51,555 bases of DNA, from assembly GCA_024693925.1 (NCBI GenBank), contig JAILKH010000045.1, positions 1 to 51,555 on the forward strand. Direction: 5' to 3'. Both the position numbers and the translations under genes were made by a program. The DNA is from Lachnospiraceae bacterium (GTDB lineage Bacteria; Bacillota; Clostridia; Lachnospirales; Lachnospiraceae). A model generated the notes under the pieces. That model was not told the DNA's origin. It saw only the letters and a program-made list of their open reading frames with translations, and searched no databases. Below, in pieces: positions 43,405-51,555 of the stretch (its first letter is position 1; each line of letters starts with the position of its first letter).

Positions 43405-45268
43405 CAGTTTCAGTCTTAAATCCGGCTTCTCCGATGAATCTGGATTCTCTTTTTCCGTAATTATCCCGTTTTATTCCCATAAGCCAAAGTCGTTTCTTAG
43501 CCCTGGTCATGGCTACGTAAAAAAGTCTTCTTTCTTCCTCCATCTGCTTTATACCCATATTTCTCTTTCCCGGAAACAAACCTTCCTGAAGGCCTATAAG
43601 AAACACATTATCAAACTCCAGCCCCTTTGAGCCATGTATGGTCATCAACTCAATCCTGTTATTTATACTGCTGTTTCCCTTTTCGGTACAGCTGCCTCTT
43701 TCAATATCGGCAAGCCATTCTTTAAAGGTACTGTATTGTCTTGCTCTCTCCCTTATCTCCCCTATGATCACCTCAATATCATCTCTGCTCCTGTCGGCAA
43801 AATAATTATTCTCTATGTACCGGTATAACCCGATCCCCTTTAGAATATAATTAACCCCCGCATAACAATTCAACCCTTTTATATACTCAATATCTTTAAA
43901 TAATTTTACGCAGGCATCATATCCCTCTTTAAGATAAACGGAACCCTCATAATACTTTAACACCTCCTCCTTTATTAAGGGCCGGTGGCTTATGCTTTCC
44001 CTGACCAGTCCCCTGTAGGGCTTGTTAAGTACTCTGAACAACTGCTCTTCTTCACCGTATGCAAACCTTATATAAGCCAGAATATCCTTAACCCAGTCCT
44101 TATCATAGAAATCCGACTTCCTGTCTTTTCTTGTATATGGTATGGATTCCCGCTTAAGGAATTCCTCCAGCATATCCACACTCCTTGAATTCCGGTATAA
44201 AACCCCTATAGATTCATATTTTCCGTCCGCCGCTTCAGCAGTTATCCTCTTTATGATATTTATGCAGTATACTGCTTCTTCCCCCACCGAACCAAAGCAT
44301 TTATGTTCGATACAATATCCCTTGATCGATGACTCTTCTTTATCTCCTTTTGATACTTTATCAGAATTGATACATATCTGTGTTTTATCGAACCTGTCCT
44401 TATTATGGCTTATAAGCCTGCCGGCATGACTTATTATCTCCCCCGGACATCTGTAATTTAACTTAAGCTTAACCTGCTTAGCCTCCGGATAATCCTTAAC
44501 AAATCTTTTCATTACTTCAGGCTGCGCCCCTCTGAAGGAATAAATAGACTGATCATCATCTCCCACACAGAAAATGTTGGCATCTTTACCGGCCAGAAGC
44601 TTCATAACCTCATATTGCCTAAGATCGATATCCTGAAATTCATCCACAAGTATATATCTGTATCTTTCCTGCCACTTATTAAGGATAAGAGAATTGCTTT
44701 TAAGAGCCTTCAAACAGTCATTTATCATATCGTCAAAATCAATTAATCCTTCTTTTTTACACAACAAAACATAAGGATCATACAGCTTTTCCAACAGTTC
44801 CTTATCATCCCCTGATATATCCGCAAGAAAAGCCTTATCTCCCATCTTCCTATAGCCTATAAGCTCAACCATCCTTTCCGCATCGGAAATATCCATAAAG
44901 GGCTTAAGCCCCTTACGTCCCGCGGTTATCTTAAGTAATTCGATTTTTTTATTACGTGTTAGGATTTCGCCTGTTCTGTACAGGCCCTGACGTTTTAAAA
45001 TATGATAAAATACGGCGTGAAATGTACCAAAAGTCACAGGATACGATGTGCTTACAAGATCATCAAATCTTGAATGCATTTCCTCAGCAGCAAGCTTTGA
45101 AAATGTCAGCACTAAAATATTATGCGGATCTGTCTTCTCAACTTCAATAAGCCTTTTTACCCGGTTAACAAGAACCGATGTTTTTCCGGAGCCCGGACCC
45201 GCAAGTACCAGCATAGGACCGTCCCTGTGTGCAACGGCCCTTTGCTGCTCATTATTCAATTGATGCAT
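43388..45268 (-). CDS. UvrD/PcrA-family ATP-dependent DNA helicase
   Basis: This 626-aa superfamily 1A 3'-5' helicase has Walker A AGPGSGKT at residues 23-30, motif II LVDEFQDIDL, motif III GDDDQSIYSFRGA, motif IV LNYRCPG, motif V MTIHGSKGLEFDNVFL and motif VI FYVAMTRAKKRLW. All core motifs are intact. It is shorter than PcrA/UvrD (about 720-750 aa), mainly from a reduced 2B region and no C-terminal tail. It could be a second UvrD-like helicase alongside a full-length PcrA elsewhere. It follows DUF1292 by 17 nt in the gltX unit. Confidence 0.92.
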   Translation of the reverse strand: MHQLNNEQQRAVAHRDGPMLVLAGPGSGKTSVLVNRVKRLIEVEKTDPHNILVLTFSKLAAEEMHSRFDDLVSTSYPVTFGTFHAVFYHILKRQGLYRTGEILTRNKKIELLKITAGRKGLKPFMDISDAERMVELIGYRKMGDKAFLADISGDDKELLEKLYDPYVLLCKKEGLIDFDDMINDCLKALKSNSLILNKWQERYRYILVDEFQDIDLRQYEVMKLLAGKDANIFCVGDDDQSIYSFRGAQPEVMKRFVKDYPEAKQVKLKLNYRCPGEIISHAGRLISHNKDRFDKTQICINSDKVSKGDKEESSIKGYCIEHKCFGSVGEEAVYCINIIKRITAEAADGKYESIGVLYRNSRSVDMLEEFLKRESIPYTRKDRKSDFYDKDWVKDILAYIRFAYGEEEQLFRVLNKPYRGLVRESISHRPLIKEEVLKYYEGSVYLKEGYDACVKLFKDIEYIKGLNCYAGVNYILKGIGLYRYIENNYFADRSRDDIEVIIGEIRERARQYSTFKEWLADIERGSCTEKGNSSINNRIELMTIHGSKGLEFDNVFLIGLQEGLFPGKRNMGIKQMEEERRLFYVAMTRAKKRLWLMGIKRDNYGKRESRFIGEAGFKTETVGSIL

Positions 45269-45285
45269 GTATTACCTTTCTTAAA

Positions 45286-45624
45286 CTATTCCTCATCCAT
45301 AAAAAACTCTTCATTATCAAGGAATTCATCAAAAGCGTCCTCAACCGCTTCATATTCCTCATCATCCTCAATAAAGGTTAATTTAGGCTCTACATTGGGA
45401 TCCTTCTCATCCTCTTCATAACGGTAGAACCATACTTCTCCATCCTTACTGTCACCATTTTCATCCACCGGCAATAAGGCAATATAATCCTTCTTATCCA
45501 CCTCCAGGATCGTTATGACTGCACAATTTACTACGGACCCATCTTCAAGCTCAAGCTCCACGGACATCTCCTCGCTTGGAGTATTATCATCAATCAACTC
45601 ATTATTGTTCTCTTCTTTTTTCAT
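45286..45624 (-). CDS. DUF1292 family acidic protein
   Basis: This 112-aa highly acidic protein is of the DUF1292 family. It has the core VELELEDGSVVNCAVITILEV and YIALLPVDENGD...GEVWFYRYEED, followed by an acidic C-terminal tail (EAVEDAFDEFLDNEEF). No enzymatic motifs are visible, and the family's role is unknown. AGGAG lies 6 nt before the ATG. It lies 12 nt downstream of gltX and 17 nt upstream of the helicase, in a three-gene unit. Confidence 0.9.
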   Translation of the reverse strand: MKKEENNNELIDDNTPSEEMSVELELEDGSVVNCAVITILEVDKKDYIALLPVDENGDSKDGEVWFYRYEEDEKDPNVEPKLTFIEDDEEYEAVEDAFDEFLDNEEFFMDEE

Positions 45625-45636
45625 TATTATCTCCTT

Positions 45637-47088
45637 TTATTCAGATAATCTTGCAATTCCATCCTCTATCCTTTTTATGGATTCTTCTTTACCCAGGATT
45701 TCCATAAGCTCGGTTGCTCCGCCCGGAGTCATCTGTTTACCGGACAAAGCCGTCCTTACAGGCCACATTACATATCCGTTCTTAACGCCCTTTTCTTCCA
45801 CATATTTGCTCAGTAGTGCATACAGAGCATCATTACTGAAATCTTCATGGTCTTTAAGAAGCACCAGAACATCTTTTAAAACCTCAAGGGAAGTCTCGGC
45901 ATTTGTCTTCATCTTTTTATGAGTATACATCTCTATATCATAATCCGGAAGCTCTTCAAAGAAATCTATATGCTCTTTGATATCCGGGAATATTTCGATC
46001 CTTGTCTTAACCATACCTGCTATCTTTCTAAGATCAAGATCCTTAGTTATGACTTCTTTGATATAGGGCAAAGCCATCTCATAGAACACTTCGAAATCCA
46101 TCGCTTTAATATATTCACCATTCATCCACTTAAGCTTGGTATAGTCAAATACCGCAGGACTTTTACTCATATGCCTGTAATCAAACTTCTTAATAAGCTC
46201 TTCAAGAGACATTATCTCCTGATTATCCTCGGGACTCCATCCGAGAAGTGCTACAAAATTGACAATGGCCTCGGAAACGAATCCCTGTTCAAGCAGGTCT
46301 TCATAAGAGGAATGACCGCTTCTTTTACTAAGCTTCTGATGATTCTCATCGGTAATAAGAGGACAATGAATATACACCGGCACCTCCCATCCAAAGGCTT
46401 CATACAATCTGTTGTATTTAGGTGAAGAGGATAAATATTCGTTTCCTCTCACAACATGGGTGATTCCCATAAGATGATCATCAATTACATTTGCGAAATT
46501 ATAAGTCGGATAACCATCCGATTTAATAAGTATCATATCATCAAGTTCGGCATTATCAACGGTAATATCCCCGTAAATATCATCGTGAAAAGTAGTTGTA
46601 CCTTCCGTAGGATTATTCTGTCTTATAACATAAGGTTTACCCTTTGCAAGATTATCCTCAATCTCTTCCTGACTTAAATGAAGACAATGCTTATCATAAA
46701 CCTTCATTTCCTTGCCGTCTATAACCTTAGTAAGACTTTCCAGTCTCTCCTTATCACAGAAACAGTAATATGCCTTTTTCTCTTCAATAAGCTGTTTTGC
46801 ATACTTAAGATAAATACCCTGTGCCTGTCGTTCGCTCTGAACATACGGACCTACGCCCCCATCCTTATCCGGACCTTCATCGTGTACAAGTCCTGTTTTC
46901 TCCATAGTGCGGTAGATTATATCAACCGCCCCTTCCACGAATCTTTCCTGATCCGTATCTTCTATTCTAAGAAGAAAATCTCCGTTCTCATGCTTTGAAA
47001 TAAGATACGCATACAGAGCGGTTCTTAAATTTCCTACATGCATTCTCCCCGTCGGTGACGGAGCAAACCTTGTTCTTATCTTTGTCAT
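45637..47088 (-). CDS. gltX: Glutamyl-tRNA synthetase
   Basis: GltX charges tRNA-Glu, and in many Firmicutes also tRNA-Gln. The 483-aa class I synthetase has the HIGH-type motif [11 protein letters not shown] (residues 10-20) and the KMSKS-type KLSKR at 252-256. The [11 protein letters not shown] stretch and C-terminal anticodon domain complete the family pattern, and length is standard. A consensus promoter with TTGACA and TATTAT lies 68 nt upstream and is divergent from the prs promoter. No T-box leader is visible in the short upstream region. Confidence 0.97.
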   Translation of the reverse strand: MTKIRTRFAPSPTGRMHVGNLRTALYAYLISKHENGDFLLRIEDTDQERFVEGAVDIIYRTMEKTGLVHDEGPDKDGGVGPYVQSERQAQGIYLKYAKQLIEEKKAYYCFCDKERLESLTKVIDGKEMKVYDKHCLHLSQEEIEDNLAKGKPYVIRQNNPTEGTTTFHDDIYGDITVDNAELDDMILIKSDGYPTYNFANVIDDHLMGITHVVRGNEYLSSSPKYNRLYEAFGWEVPVYIHCPLITDENHQKLSKRSGHSSYEDLLEQGFVSEAIVNFVALLGWSPEDNQEIMSLEELIKKFDYRHMSKSPAVFDYTKLKWMNGEYIKAMDFEVFYEMALPYIKEVITKDLDLRKIAGMVKTRIEIFPDIKEHIDFFEELPDYDIEMYTHKKMKTNAETSLEVLKDVLVLLKDHEDFSNDALYALLSKYVEEKGVKNGYVMWPVRTALSGKQMTPGGATELMEILGKEESIKRIEDGIARLSE

Positions 47089-47155
47089 TTTACTGTTACC
47101 TGCTTCCTGTTTTTATACTGCTTACATTAATTTAAATTAAATAAACCCACCGTTC

Positions 47156-47184
47156 ATAATAAATGTGTGTTATCCCGATGTCAA
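47156..47184 (-). promoter_or_regulatory. Sigma-A promoter of gltX
   Basis: On the minus strand a perfect TTGACA (47179-47184) and TATTAT (47156-47161) are 17 nt apart. The start codon is 68 nt further on. It lies back to back with the prs promoter, 34 nt away. Confidence 0.8.
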
Positions 47185-47217
47185 GCCTGATCCCTCCTCC
47201 TAATACCAAACTGCGCC

Positions 47218-47246
47218 TTGACTATACCTCTTTTCAATGGTATAAA
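47218..47246 (+). promoter_or_regulatory. Sigma-A promoter of prs
   Basis: TTGACT (47218-47223) and TATAAA (47241-47246) are 17 nt apart on the plus strand. The prs start is 42 nt downstream, with AGGAGA 8 nt before it. Divergent from gltX. Confidence 0.75.
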
Positions 47247-47287
47247 TAATACGCAGATAATGCACTTTATATAATAGGAGAACGAAA

Positions 47288-48484
47288 ATGAGCAATATCG
47301 ATCGCTTAAATGATGTGATTCAGGTTGCACCTCTTAAACTTGTCATACACGACAGTATCTTAGATCTTGGCCATCAGGTAAATGATTATCTTGTGGAATT
47401 CCGTAAGAAAGTAAATCAGCAGCATTTGGGATCTCCGGCCTTTCAGGGGTATCAGTCCTCTGATTTTATCGCGGATTGTTCCTGTCCCAGATTCGGTTCC
47501 GGTGAGGGCAAGGGTGAGTTTCATGAATCGATCCGCGGAAAAGATCTTTTTATACTTGCAGACGTTGTGAATCACTCTCTTACTTACCCGATAAACGGTT
47601 TTATTAATCACATGTCACCTGATGATATATATCAGGATGTTAAAAGAATAATAGCTGCGGCAGCCGGCAAAGCACATCGTATTACGGTTATTTTACCTTT
47701 CTTATATGAAAGTCGTCAACACAAACGTTACGGCAGAGAATCCCTGGATTGTGCATATGCAATTGAAGAACTTCATCAAATGGGAGTTGCAAATATAATC
47801 ACCTTTGATGCTCATGATCCGAGAGTCCAGAACTCGGCTCCACTTTGCGGCTTTGATAATTTTCAACCTCCTTATCAGTTCATAAGATCCTTGCTTCATT
47901 ACGAGAAGGATCTGGTTATTGACAAGGATAATCTGGTGGTAATATGTCCCGATGAGGGAGCGCTTCCCAGAGCTGTCTATTTCGCAGGTGTTCTTGGAGT
48001 AGATACAGGTATGTTCTATAAACGAAGAGATTATTCCAAGGTTGTTAACGGCAAGAATCCTATTGTTGCCCATGAATTCCTGGGAGATAACATAGACGGT
48101 AAGGATGTTATCATTATTGACGATATCATTTCCTCCGGTGGAAGTATGCTGGATACCTCCAAGCAGCTTAAAGCAATGAATGCCAAGCGGGTATTTATCT
48201 GCTGTACTTTCGGATTATTTACAGACGGCCTTGAAATCTTTGATGAAGCTTATGAAAAATGCTATTTTGACAGGATCATATGTACCAATCTTAATTATCA
48301 TTCACCGGAATTATATAAACGGCCTTATTTTATTGAGGCAAATATGAGTAAATTCCTGGCATCGATAATTGATTTTTTAAACCATGATGTATCATTATCC
48401 AATGTACATACACCTACGGAAAAGATCAATCAGATACTTTCTCAATATAATAACCGGGAATATGTGGATGAACCGCTTCAGTAA
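47288..48484 (+). CDS. prs: Ribose-phosphate pyrophosphokinase, long divergent form
   Basis: Prs makes PRPP from ribose-5-phosphate and ATP, feeding purine, pyrimidine, His, Trp and NAD synthesis. The 398-aa protein keeps the two-domain type I phosphoribosyltransferase fold. ADVVNHSLTY lies in the N-domain, DAHDPRVQNSAP replaces the usual DLHxxQIQGF, and PDEGALPRA and the KRRDYSK catalytic loop follow. The PRPP loop VIIIDDIISSGGSM replaces the usual DDMIDTAGT type. Classical bacterial Prs is about 315 aa, so this belongs to a longer divergent group. The motifs look functional. It has its own promoter and terminator. Confidence 0.9.
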   Translation: MSNIDRLNDVIQVAPLKLVIHDSILDLGHQVNDYLVEFRKKVNQQHLGSPAFQGYQSSDFIADCSCPRFGSGEGKGEFHESIRGKDLFILADVVNHSLTYPINGFINHMSPDDIYQDVKRIIAAAAGKAHRITVILPFLYESRQHKRYGRESLDCAYAIEELHQMGVANIITFDAHDPRVQNSAPLCGFDNFQPPYQFIRSLLHYEKDLVIDKDNLVVICPDEGALPRAVYFAGVLGVDTGMFYKRRDYSKVVNGKNPIVAHEFLGDNIDGKDVIIIDDIISSGGSMLDTSKQLKAMNAKRVFICCTFGLFTDGLEIFDEAYEKCYFDRIICTNLNYHSPELYKRPYFIEANMSKFLASIIDFLNHDVSLSNVHTPTEKINQILSQYNNREYVDEPLQ

Positions 48485-48529
48485 TCCTCCGTATTACAGA
48501 TAAGATATGATCGGAAGGATCATTTATAT

Positions 48530-48563
48530 AAGCCGGAGAGTTTTATAATAAACTCTCCGGCTT
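48530..48563. terminator. Bidirectional terminator between prs and yraN
   Basis: A perfect 14-bp stem (AAGCCGGAGAGTTT / AAACTCTCCGGCTT) has a 6-nt TATAAT loop between two converging genes. It is followed by CTTATATTTC on the plus strand and ATATAAATG on the minus strand. The U-tracts are modest, but the stem is strong. A smaller hairpin (ATGATC / GATCAT, 48507-48523) precedes it. Confidence 0.85.
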
Positions 48564-48571
48564 CTTATATT

Positions 48572-48931
48572 TCAATTTGGCGGAATATAATAAAATGCAT
48601 TTTTATACCATTCTATTTCAGCACCCAAAATAGAGATCACATCAAATCTTATATTGGAAGTATCCGAAAGCTTTGCACATATTCTGTAATAATCCGCAAC
48701 TCTTGATATCACTCTTTGCTTTTTATAATTAACTGCCTCCGCAGGATTGCCTGATGCATCACTTTTCCTGTATTTAACTTCGAAGAAAATATAATACTCT
48801 CCATCATAACCGATTATATCTATCTCGCCTGATCTTGACCTGAAATTACGCTCCAGTATCCTTATATGATTATCTTTAATATATGAAACAGCAAGTTCCT
48901 CATGCTCAGCACCTACTTTTCTTTTATTCAA
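48572..48931 (-). CDS. yraN: UPF0102 (YraN) nuclease-like protein
   Basis: This 119-aa protein matches UPF0102/YraN, a small restriction-endonuclease-like fold of unknown role. The conserved pattern is visible: KVGAEHEELAVSYI at the N-terminus, NFRSRSGEIDIIGYDG, then FFEVKYRK, supplying the Asp...Glu-x-Lys nuclease residues. The start is TTG 48931 with AAAGGA 7 nt upstream; the only nearby ATG is out of frame. It ends just before the shared terminator and is the last gene of the GT2-TPR-yraN run. Confidence 0.92.
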   Translation of the reverse strand: MNKRKVGAEHEELAVSYIKDNHIRILERNFRSRSGEIDIIGYDGEYYIFFEVKYRKSDASGNPAEAVNYKKQRVISRVADYYRICAKLSDTSNIRFDVISILGAEIEWYKNAFYYIPPN

Positions 48932-48972
48932 ATCAATATCCTTTCATTTTGGCTGACTTAACACACCGGTCT

Positions 48973-49896
48973 TTATCCGACTTCGGCTTTACCGGCTGCA
49001 AGACATTTTTCTTCATACTCCGGATATAACGGTTTGGCATACGCGACTATATCCTTATATTCATCACCCTTGTATTTACCGTAAGTAGGATTAAGGATTC
49101 CCTTATAATACTCCCGCAGCTTTAAACCATTCTCTTCTTTATCGTCCAGCAATAAATGTCCAACCCGGATATAATAATCCTTTATATCCTTAATATAACA
49201 TTTATCACAGAGCTTATATGACTTTATTGCCGCTTCTTTATCTTCAAGGAAGAAATATATTTCCCCAAGCTTAAGATTAAATTCCGTGGCCATCATCGAA
49301 TCCCCGCTAACACTTGATAAGGCCTCCTTAAAAAGCTTAAGCGCCTCCTCGTACCGGTTTAATCCCATAAGCCTGGAGGCATACATAAGATCAATATCCT
49401 TAAGGGCTTCTTCAGCATCGGAAGGTTCGGAAATGATTTTAAGAACGGTTTCAATATCGGTATCATTGCCCTTATATCTGATAGATGTCATTTCGGAGGA
49501 ATCCTTATCAATATATATATCATAATACTTTACTCTCTCATTTAACTTCCCCTCCAGAACGGAAAGCATATATTCATCCGCATAAGGTTCAAGCTTAAGA
49601 ACTCTTCTTAAACGCATCAGAAGGAACCGCATAAACTCCCCCATTAAGGTGCCTTCCTTTATGGCAGGAATATCCTCATTAAGTATCTCCTCTATTCCCT
49701 CCCACCGCTCATAAGATTTAGTCTCCGATAAGGATGCATCCTTAAGAGATATCACCAGAGAATAGGGTCTCCCGAGGGCGGTTAATTCATCATTTGACAG
49801 AAGGTATACTTCCTTACTTACAAATGTTCCCTTAAGCTTCCTCAATGCTCCGTCATATTGCAATTGCAGAGAACTGCTCAATCTGAAATAGATCAT
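48973..49896 (-). CDS. TPR-containing protein, not recognised
   Basis: This 307-aa soluble protein has no signal peptide. The first about 160 residues are a globular domain I do not recognise. Residues about 165-245 are TPR-like helices (ASRLMGLNRYEEALKLFKEA, LKLGEIYFFLEDKEAAIKSY). The C-terminal 60 residues are charged (GKYKGDEYKDIVAYAK). Its start overlaps the GT2 stop as ATGA, so it is coupled to the glycosyltransferase. Despite weak similarity, this is a real gene: the frame is long, uninterrupted and conserved in position between two known families. The function is unknown. Confidence 0.78.
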   Translation of the reverse strand: MIYFRLSSSLQLQYDGALRKLKGTFVSKEVYLLSNDELTALGRPYSLVISLKDASLSETKSYERWEGIEEILNEDIPAIKEGTLMGEFMRFLLMRLRRVLKLEPYADEYMLSVLEGKLNERVKYYDIYIDKDSSEMTSIRYKGNDTDIETVLKIISEPSDAEEALKDIDLMYASRLMGLNRYEEALKLFKEALSSVSGDSMMATEFNLKLGEIYFFLEDKEAAIKSYKLCDKCYIKDIKDYYIRVGHLLLDDKEENGLKLREYYKGILNPTYGKYKGDEYKDIVAYAKPLYPEYEEKCLAAGKAEVG

Positions 49897-50822
49897 TTAT
49901 CTTCCTTTCCCATCACACTTCTGACAATATACTGTGGTGAATTATTAAGAGAAATATATATACGCCCTATGTATTCGCCTATAATGCCAAGCATCAGAAG
50001 AAGGATACCCCCTATAATAGTCAGAAGGGTAATAATCCCGCTGTAACCCAATACATAATTAATTCCAAGAAGTTTACGTATAATGGTTATAATACCGTAA
50101 ATAAACCCTCCCACAGCCATTAATGCTCCGAATCCGGTAGCCATCCTAAGGGGCTTAATACTGAAAGCGGTAAATCCGTTTAACCATAGATTTATAAGCT
50201 TACCGAAGGTGTAACCGGAATTACCGGCCATCCTGTCTCTGTGATTAACATCTACATTTACAATATCCTTGGTTGAACGAAGGACCAGACCTATAACATA
50301 GGGATAAGGATTGGAATACTTAATGATCTCATCCACAATAAATCTCTTTACCGCAAAATAACTGGACACGTACAGATCCTTAGGTTTATTAAGCATAACA
50401 TCTGCCATAAGATCGTTTAATTTGCTCCCGATATTTCTAAACACACTGTGATGCTTATTACCGTATTTAGCATATACGGCATCATGACCTGCCTTAATTT
50501 CATCAATAAGCTTCCATATCTCATCTGCCGGTGTCTGACCGTCATCATCCATACAAACGATTATATCTCCCTTAACATAATGAAAACCTGCCATAAGAGC
50601 TGCGTGCTGACCGAAATTCTTAACAAGATCCACACCTGTAATATAATCTCTGTCCCTGCAAAGCTTTCTTATAATATCAATCGTATTATCCGGTGAGCAG
50701 TCATTTACAAGAATAACCTCATATTCTTCCTTGTGCCCCTCCGTTAAAGCCTTATCTATCTCGTCTATAACCCTCTCCAAAGTCTCATGGGAATTGTAAC
50801 AGGGTATCACAATACTGATCAT
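49893..50822 (-). CDS. GT2 glycosyltransferase, polyprenyl-phosphate (GtrB/DPM)-like
   Basis: This 309-aa family 2 transferase has the N-terminal SIVIPCYNS and DDD motif (CMDDDGQTP) for metal and nucleotide-sugar binding. The K-N-F-G-Q block is typical of the polyprenyl-phosphate sugar synthase group (GtrB, DPM1, ArnC). The C-terminus has two membrane segments at about residues 228-252 and 262-287, which place it on the inner leaflet. The likely product is a polyprenyl-phosphate-linked hexose for wall glycan or glycoprotein decoration; the sugar is unknown. A TATAAT at 50855-50860 may be its -10, but its -35 is poor. Confidence 0.9.
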   Translation of the reverse strand: MISIVIPCYNSHETLERVIDEIDKALTEGHKEEYEVILVNDCSPDNTIDIIRKLCRDRDYITGVDLVKNFGQHAALMAGFHYVKGDIIVCMDDDGQTPADEIWKLIDEIKAGHDAVYAKYGNKHHSVFRNIGSKLNDLMADVMLNKPKDLYVSSYFAVKRFIVDEIIKYSNPYPYVIGLVLRSTKDIVNVDVNHRDRMAGNSGYTFGKLINLWLNGFTAFSIKPLRMATGFGALMAVGGFIYGIITIIRKLLGINYVLGYSGIITLLTIIGGILLLMLGIIGEYIGRIYISLNNSPQYIVRSVMGKEDK

Positions 50823-50869
50823 ATATTTATGCTCCGCTTCTGAATACTAAATAAATTATATTACAAAAT

Positions 50870-50911
50870 AAACCTGTAATCCATTGATACAATACCACAG
50901 ATTACAGGTTT
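50870..50911 (-). terminator. Probable terminator of the prepilin gene
   Basis: A perfect 12-bp stem (AAACCTGTAATC / GATTACAGGTTT) with an 18-nt loop is followed on the minus strand by ATTTTG. It lies 53 nt after the prepilin stop and before the GT2 promoter region. The large loop lowers confidence, but the position fits. Confidence 0.65.
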
Positions 50912-50963
50912 TTACAATTTCAAGCTTATTTACAGCTAATATAACAACTCTATTACAAAAAAA

Positions 50964-51419
50964 TTATTCAATGACGATATCATCAACTCCGGACAAGCCG
51001 GAAACAACGGTAACTGTGATCTTCTGAGTTGAGCCATCTATTTGTACAAGTATATCTTGCCCCTTATAAGCTTTTGCCTTAAGATGACCTTTAAGTGTTG
51101 AAATATCGTTTATATTTAAAAATCCCTTAAACTCATCTACAAATTCCTTATATGGAGTATAATATGTCGGAGTATCCAAGTCTTCCAACTTAATCTGTGG
51201 CGGTGTAAAGCCTGCCAAAGGCCTGTTCTCTATATTTTCATCCGTTATTGCCACAGCCAAAGCATTGTGAATTGCCGCTATTACCTGTACATCATTTGCA
51301 AGCCTGGATTTCTCAACATACCTAACATACTGTGGAGCAAGTAATGCTATCAATATTGCCATTATTGCAATAACAATAATTAACTCCACCAAGGAAAACC
51401 CTGATTCATTATTTCTCAT
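50964..51419 (-). CDS. Type IV prepilin-like protein
   Basis: This 151-aa protein has a class III prepilin leader: a short polar start (MRNNESG), cleavage after Gly7, then FSLVELIIVIAIMAILIALLA, with Glu at +5 of the mature N-terminus. This is the substrate for prepilin peptidase and N-methylation. A helical spine to about residue 50 is followed by a small beta-rich domain (TVTVVSGLSGVDDIVIE). GAGGAG lies 6 nt before the ATG and a consensus promoter lies upstream. No pilB, pilC, pilT or prepilin peptidase gene is in view, so it is an orphan here. A pseudopilin for a type II-like system or natural-competence pilus is an alternative. Confidence 0.9.
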   Translation of the reverse strand: MRNNESGFSLVELIIVIAIMAILIALLAPQYVRYVEKSRLANDVQVIAAIHNALAVAITDENIENRPLAGFTPPQIKLEDLDTPTYYTPYKEFVDEFKGFLNINDISTLKGHLKAKAYKGQDILVQIDGSTQKITVTVVSGLSGVDDIVIE

Positions 51420-51483
51420 TAAAATCTCCTCTTTTATTAGCTCTTTTGTCCTTTAAAATCAACCAATATTAAAGACTCTATAA

Positions 51484-51512
51484 ATTATAACAAAGGTTCA
51501 TAAAAACTACAA
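51484..51512 (-). promoter_or_regulatory. Sigma-A promoter of the prepilin gene
   Basis: On the minus strand TTGTAG (51507-51512) and a perfect TATAAT (51484-51489) are 17 nt apart, with the start codon about 64 nt downstream. The remaining bases to the window end (51513-51555) are AT-rich, and I see nothing else in them. Confidence 0.7.
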
Positions 51513-51555
51513 ACGAATATATTAATTTATTTGAAATCAATAGAAAGTCTTAACT

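Noticed and set aside
47089-47287. Possible T-box leader before gltX
   Set aside because: The leader from the mapped -10 to the start is about 68 nt, too short, and no T-box sequence or terminator hairpin is visible.

Overview
The window looks like a chromosomal segment of a low-GC anaerobic Clostridia member, most likely Lachnospiraceae. The reasons are the anaerobe gene set (electron-bifurcating NfnAB, formate-THF ligase with FolD, COG2509 flavoprotein), GGAGG-type ribosome binding sites, TTGACA/TATAAT promoters, and secreted proteins with ISEN/VSGN-type linkers. No genus can be named from the sequence alone. I call 44 protein genes, 41 on the minus strand and 3 on the plus strand (an 86-aa gene at 27.0 kb, aroC and prs), so the window probably lies within one replichore. 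I see no rRNA, tRNA, CRISPR array, insertion sequence, prophage or riboswitch. No gene-free stretch exceeds 300 bases.

Layout, low to high coordinates; minus-strand operons read right to left. (1) 1-11.5 kb: rlmH, phoH, ybeY, a MurJ/SpoVB-like flippase, a COG2509 flavoprotein, proB, a UPF0291 protein, 5-formyl-THF cyclo-ligase, miaB, a membrane-anchored C11 (clostripain-type) peptidase and a secreted repeat protein cut by the window edge. (2) 11.6-14.0 kb: nfnA-nfnB, a self-contained unit with its own promoter and terminator. (3) 14.0-18.1 kb: fhs, folD and a zinc-ribbon/TPR/chitobiase-C-like membrane protein. (4) 18.1-26.9 kb: ftsK, uppP, mscS, glgB and a DUF1015 gene. (5) 27.0-36.1 kb: yajC, leuB, ilvD, ilvB, an L,D-transpeptidase, serC and serA, ending at a strong terminator. 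(6) 36.1-38.4 kb: vanY-like carboxypeptidase and tgt. (7) 38.4-43.3 kb: aroC (+), converging on a unit that starts with a glycogen-debranching-like protein and continues with mazG, a YtxH-like protein and a lactonase. (8) 43.4-48.6 kb: gltX, DUF1292 and a UvrD-like helicase, divergent from prs. (9) 48.6-51.5 kb: GT2 glycosyltransferase, TPR protein, YraN, and an orphan prepilin.

Most of this is core metabolism and maintenance: one-carbon folate chemistry, serine and branched-chain amino acid synthesis, chorismate, PRPP, tRNA modification and cell-wall building. Translational coupling is common, with TAATG or ATGA overlaps at glgB/mscS, serC/serA, vanY/tgt, UPF0291/5-FCL and GT2/TPR. The most unusual item is the 636-aa GH13/GlgX-like protein at 41380-43290. 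It keeps the fold signatures but has lost the catalytic nucleophile and other active-site residues, plus about 50 residues of active-site loop, so it looks like a retained pseudoenzyme. Other points of interest are the 11-residue tandem repeats in the secreted protein, the DGHHR motif of the DUF1015 protein near serCA, the divergent 398-aa PRPP synthetase, and a terminator that holds the stop codons of both converging genes.
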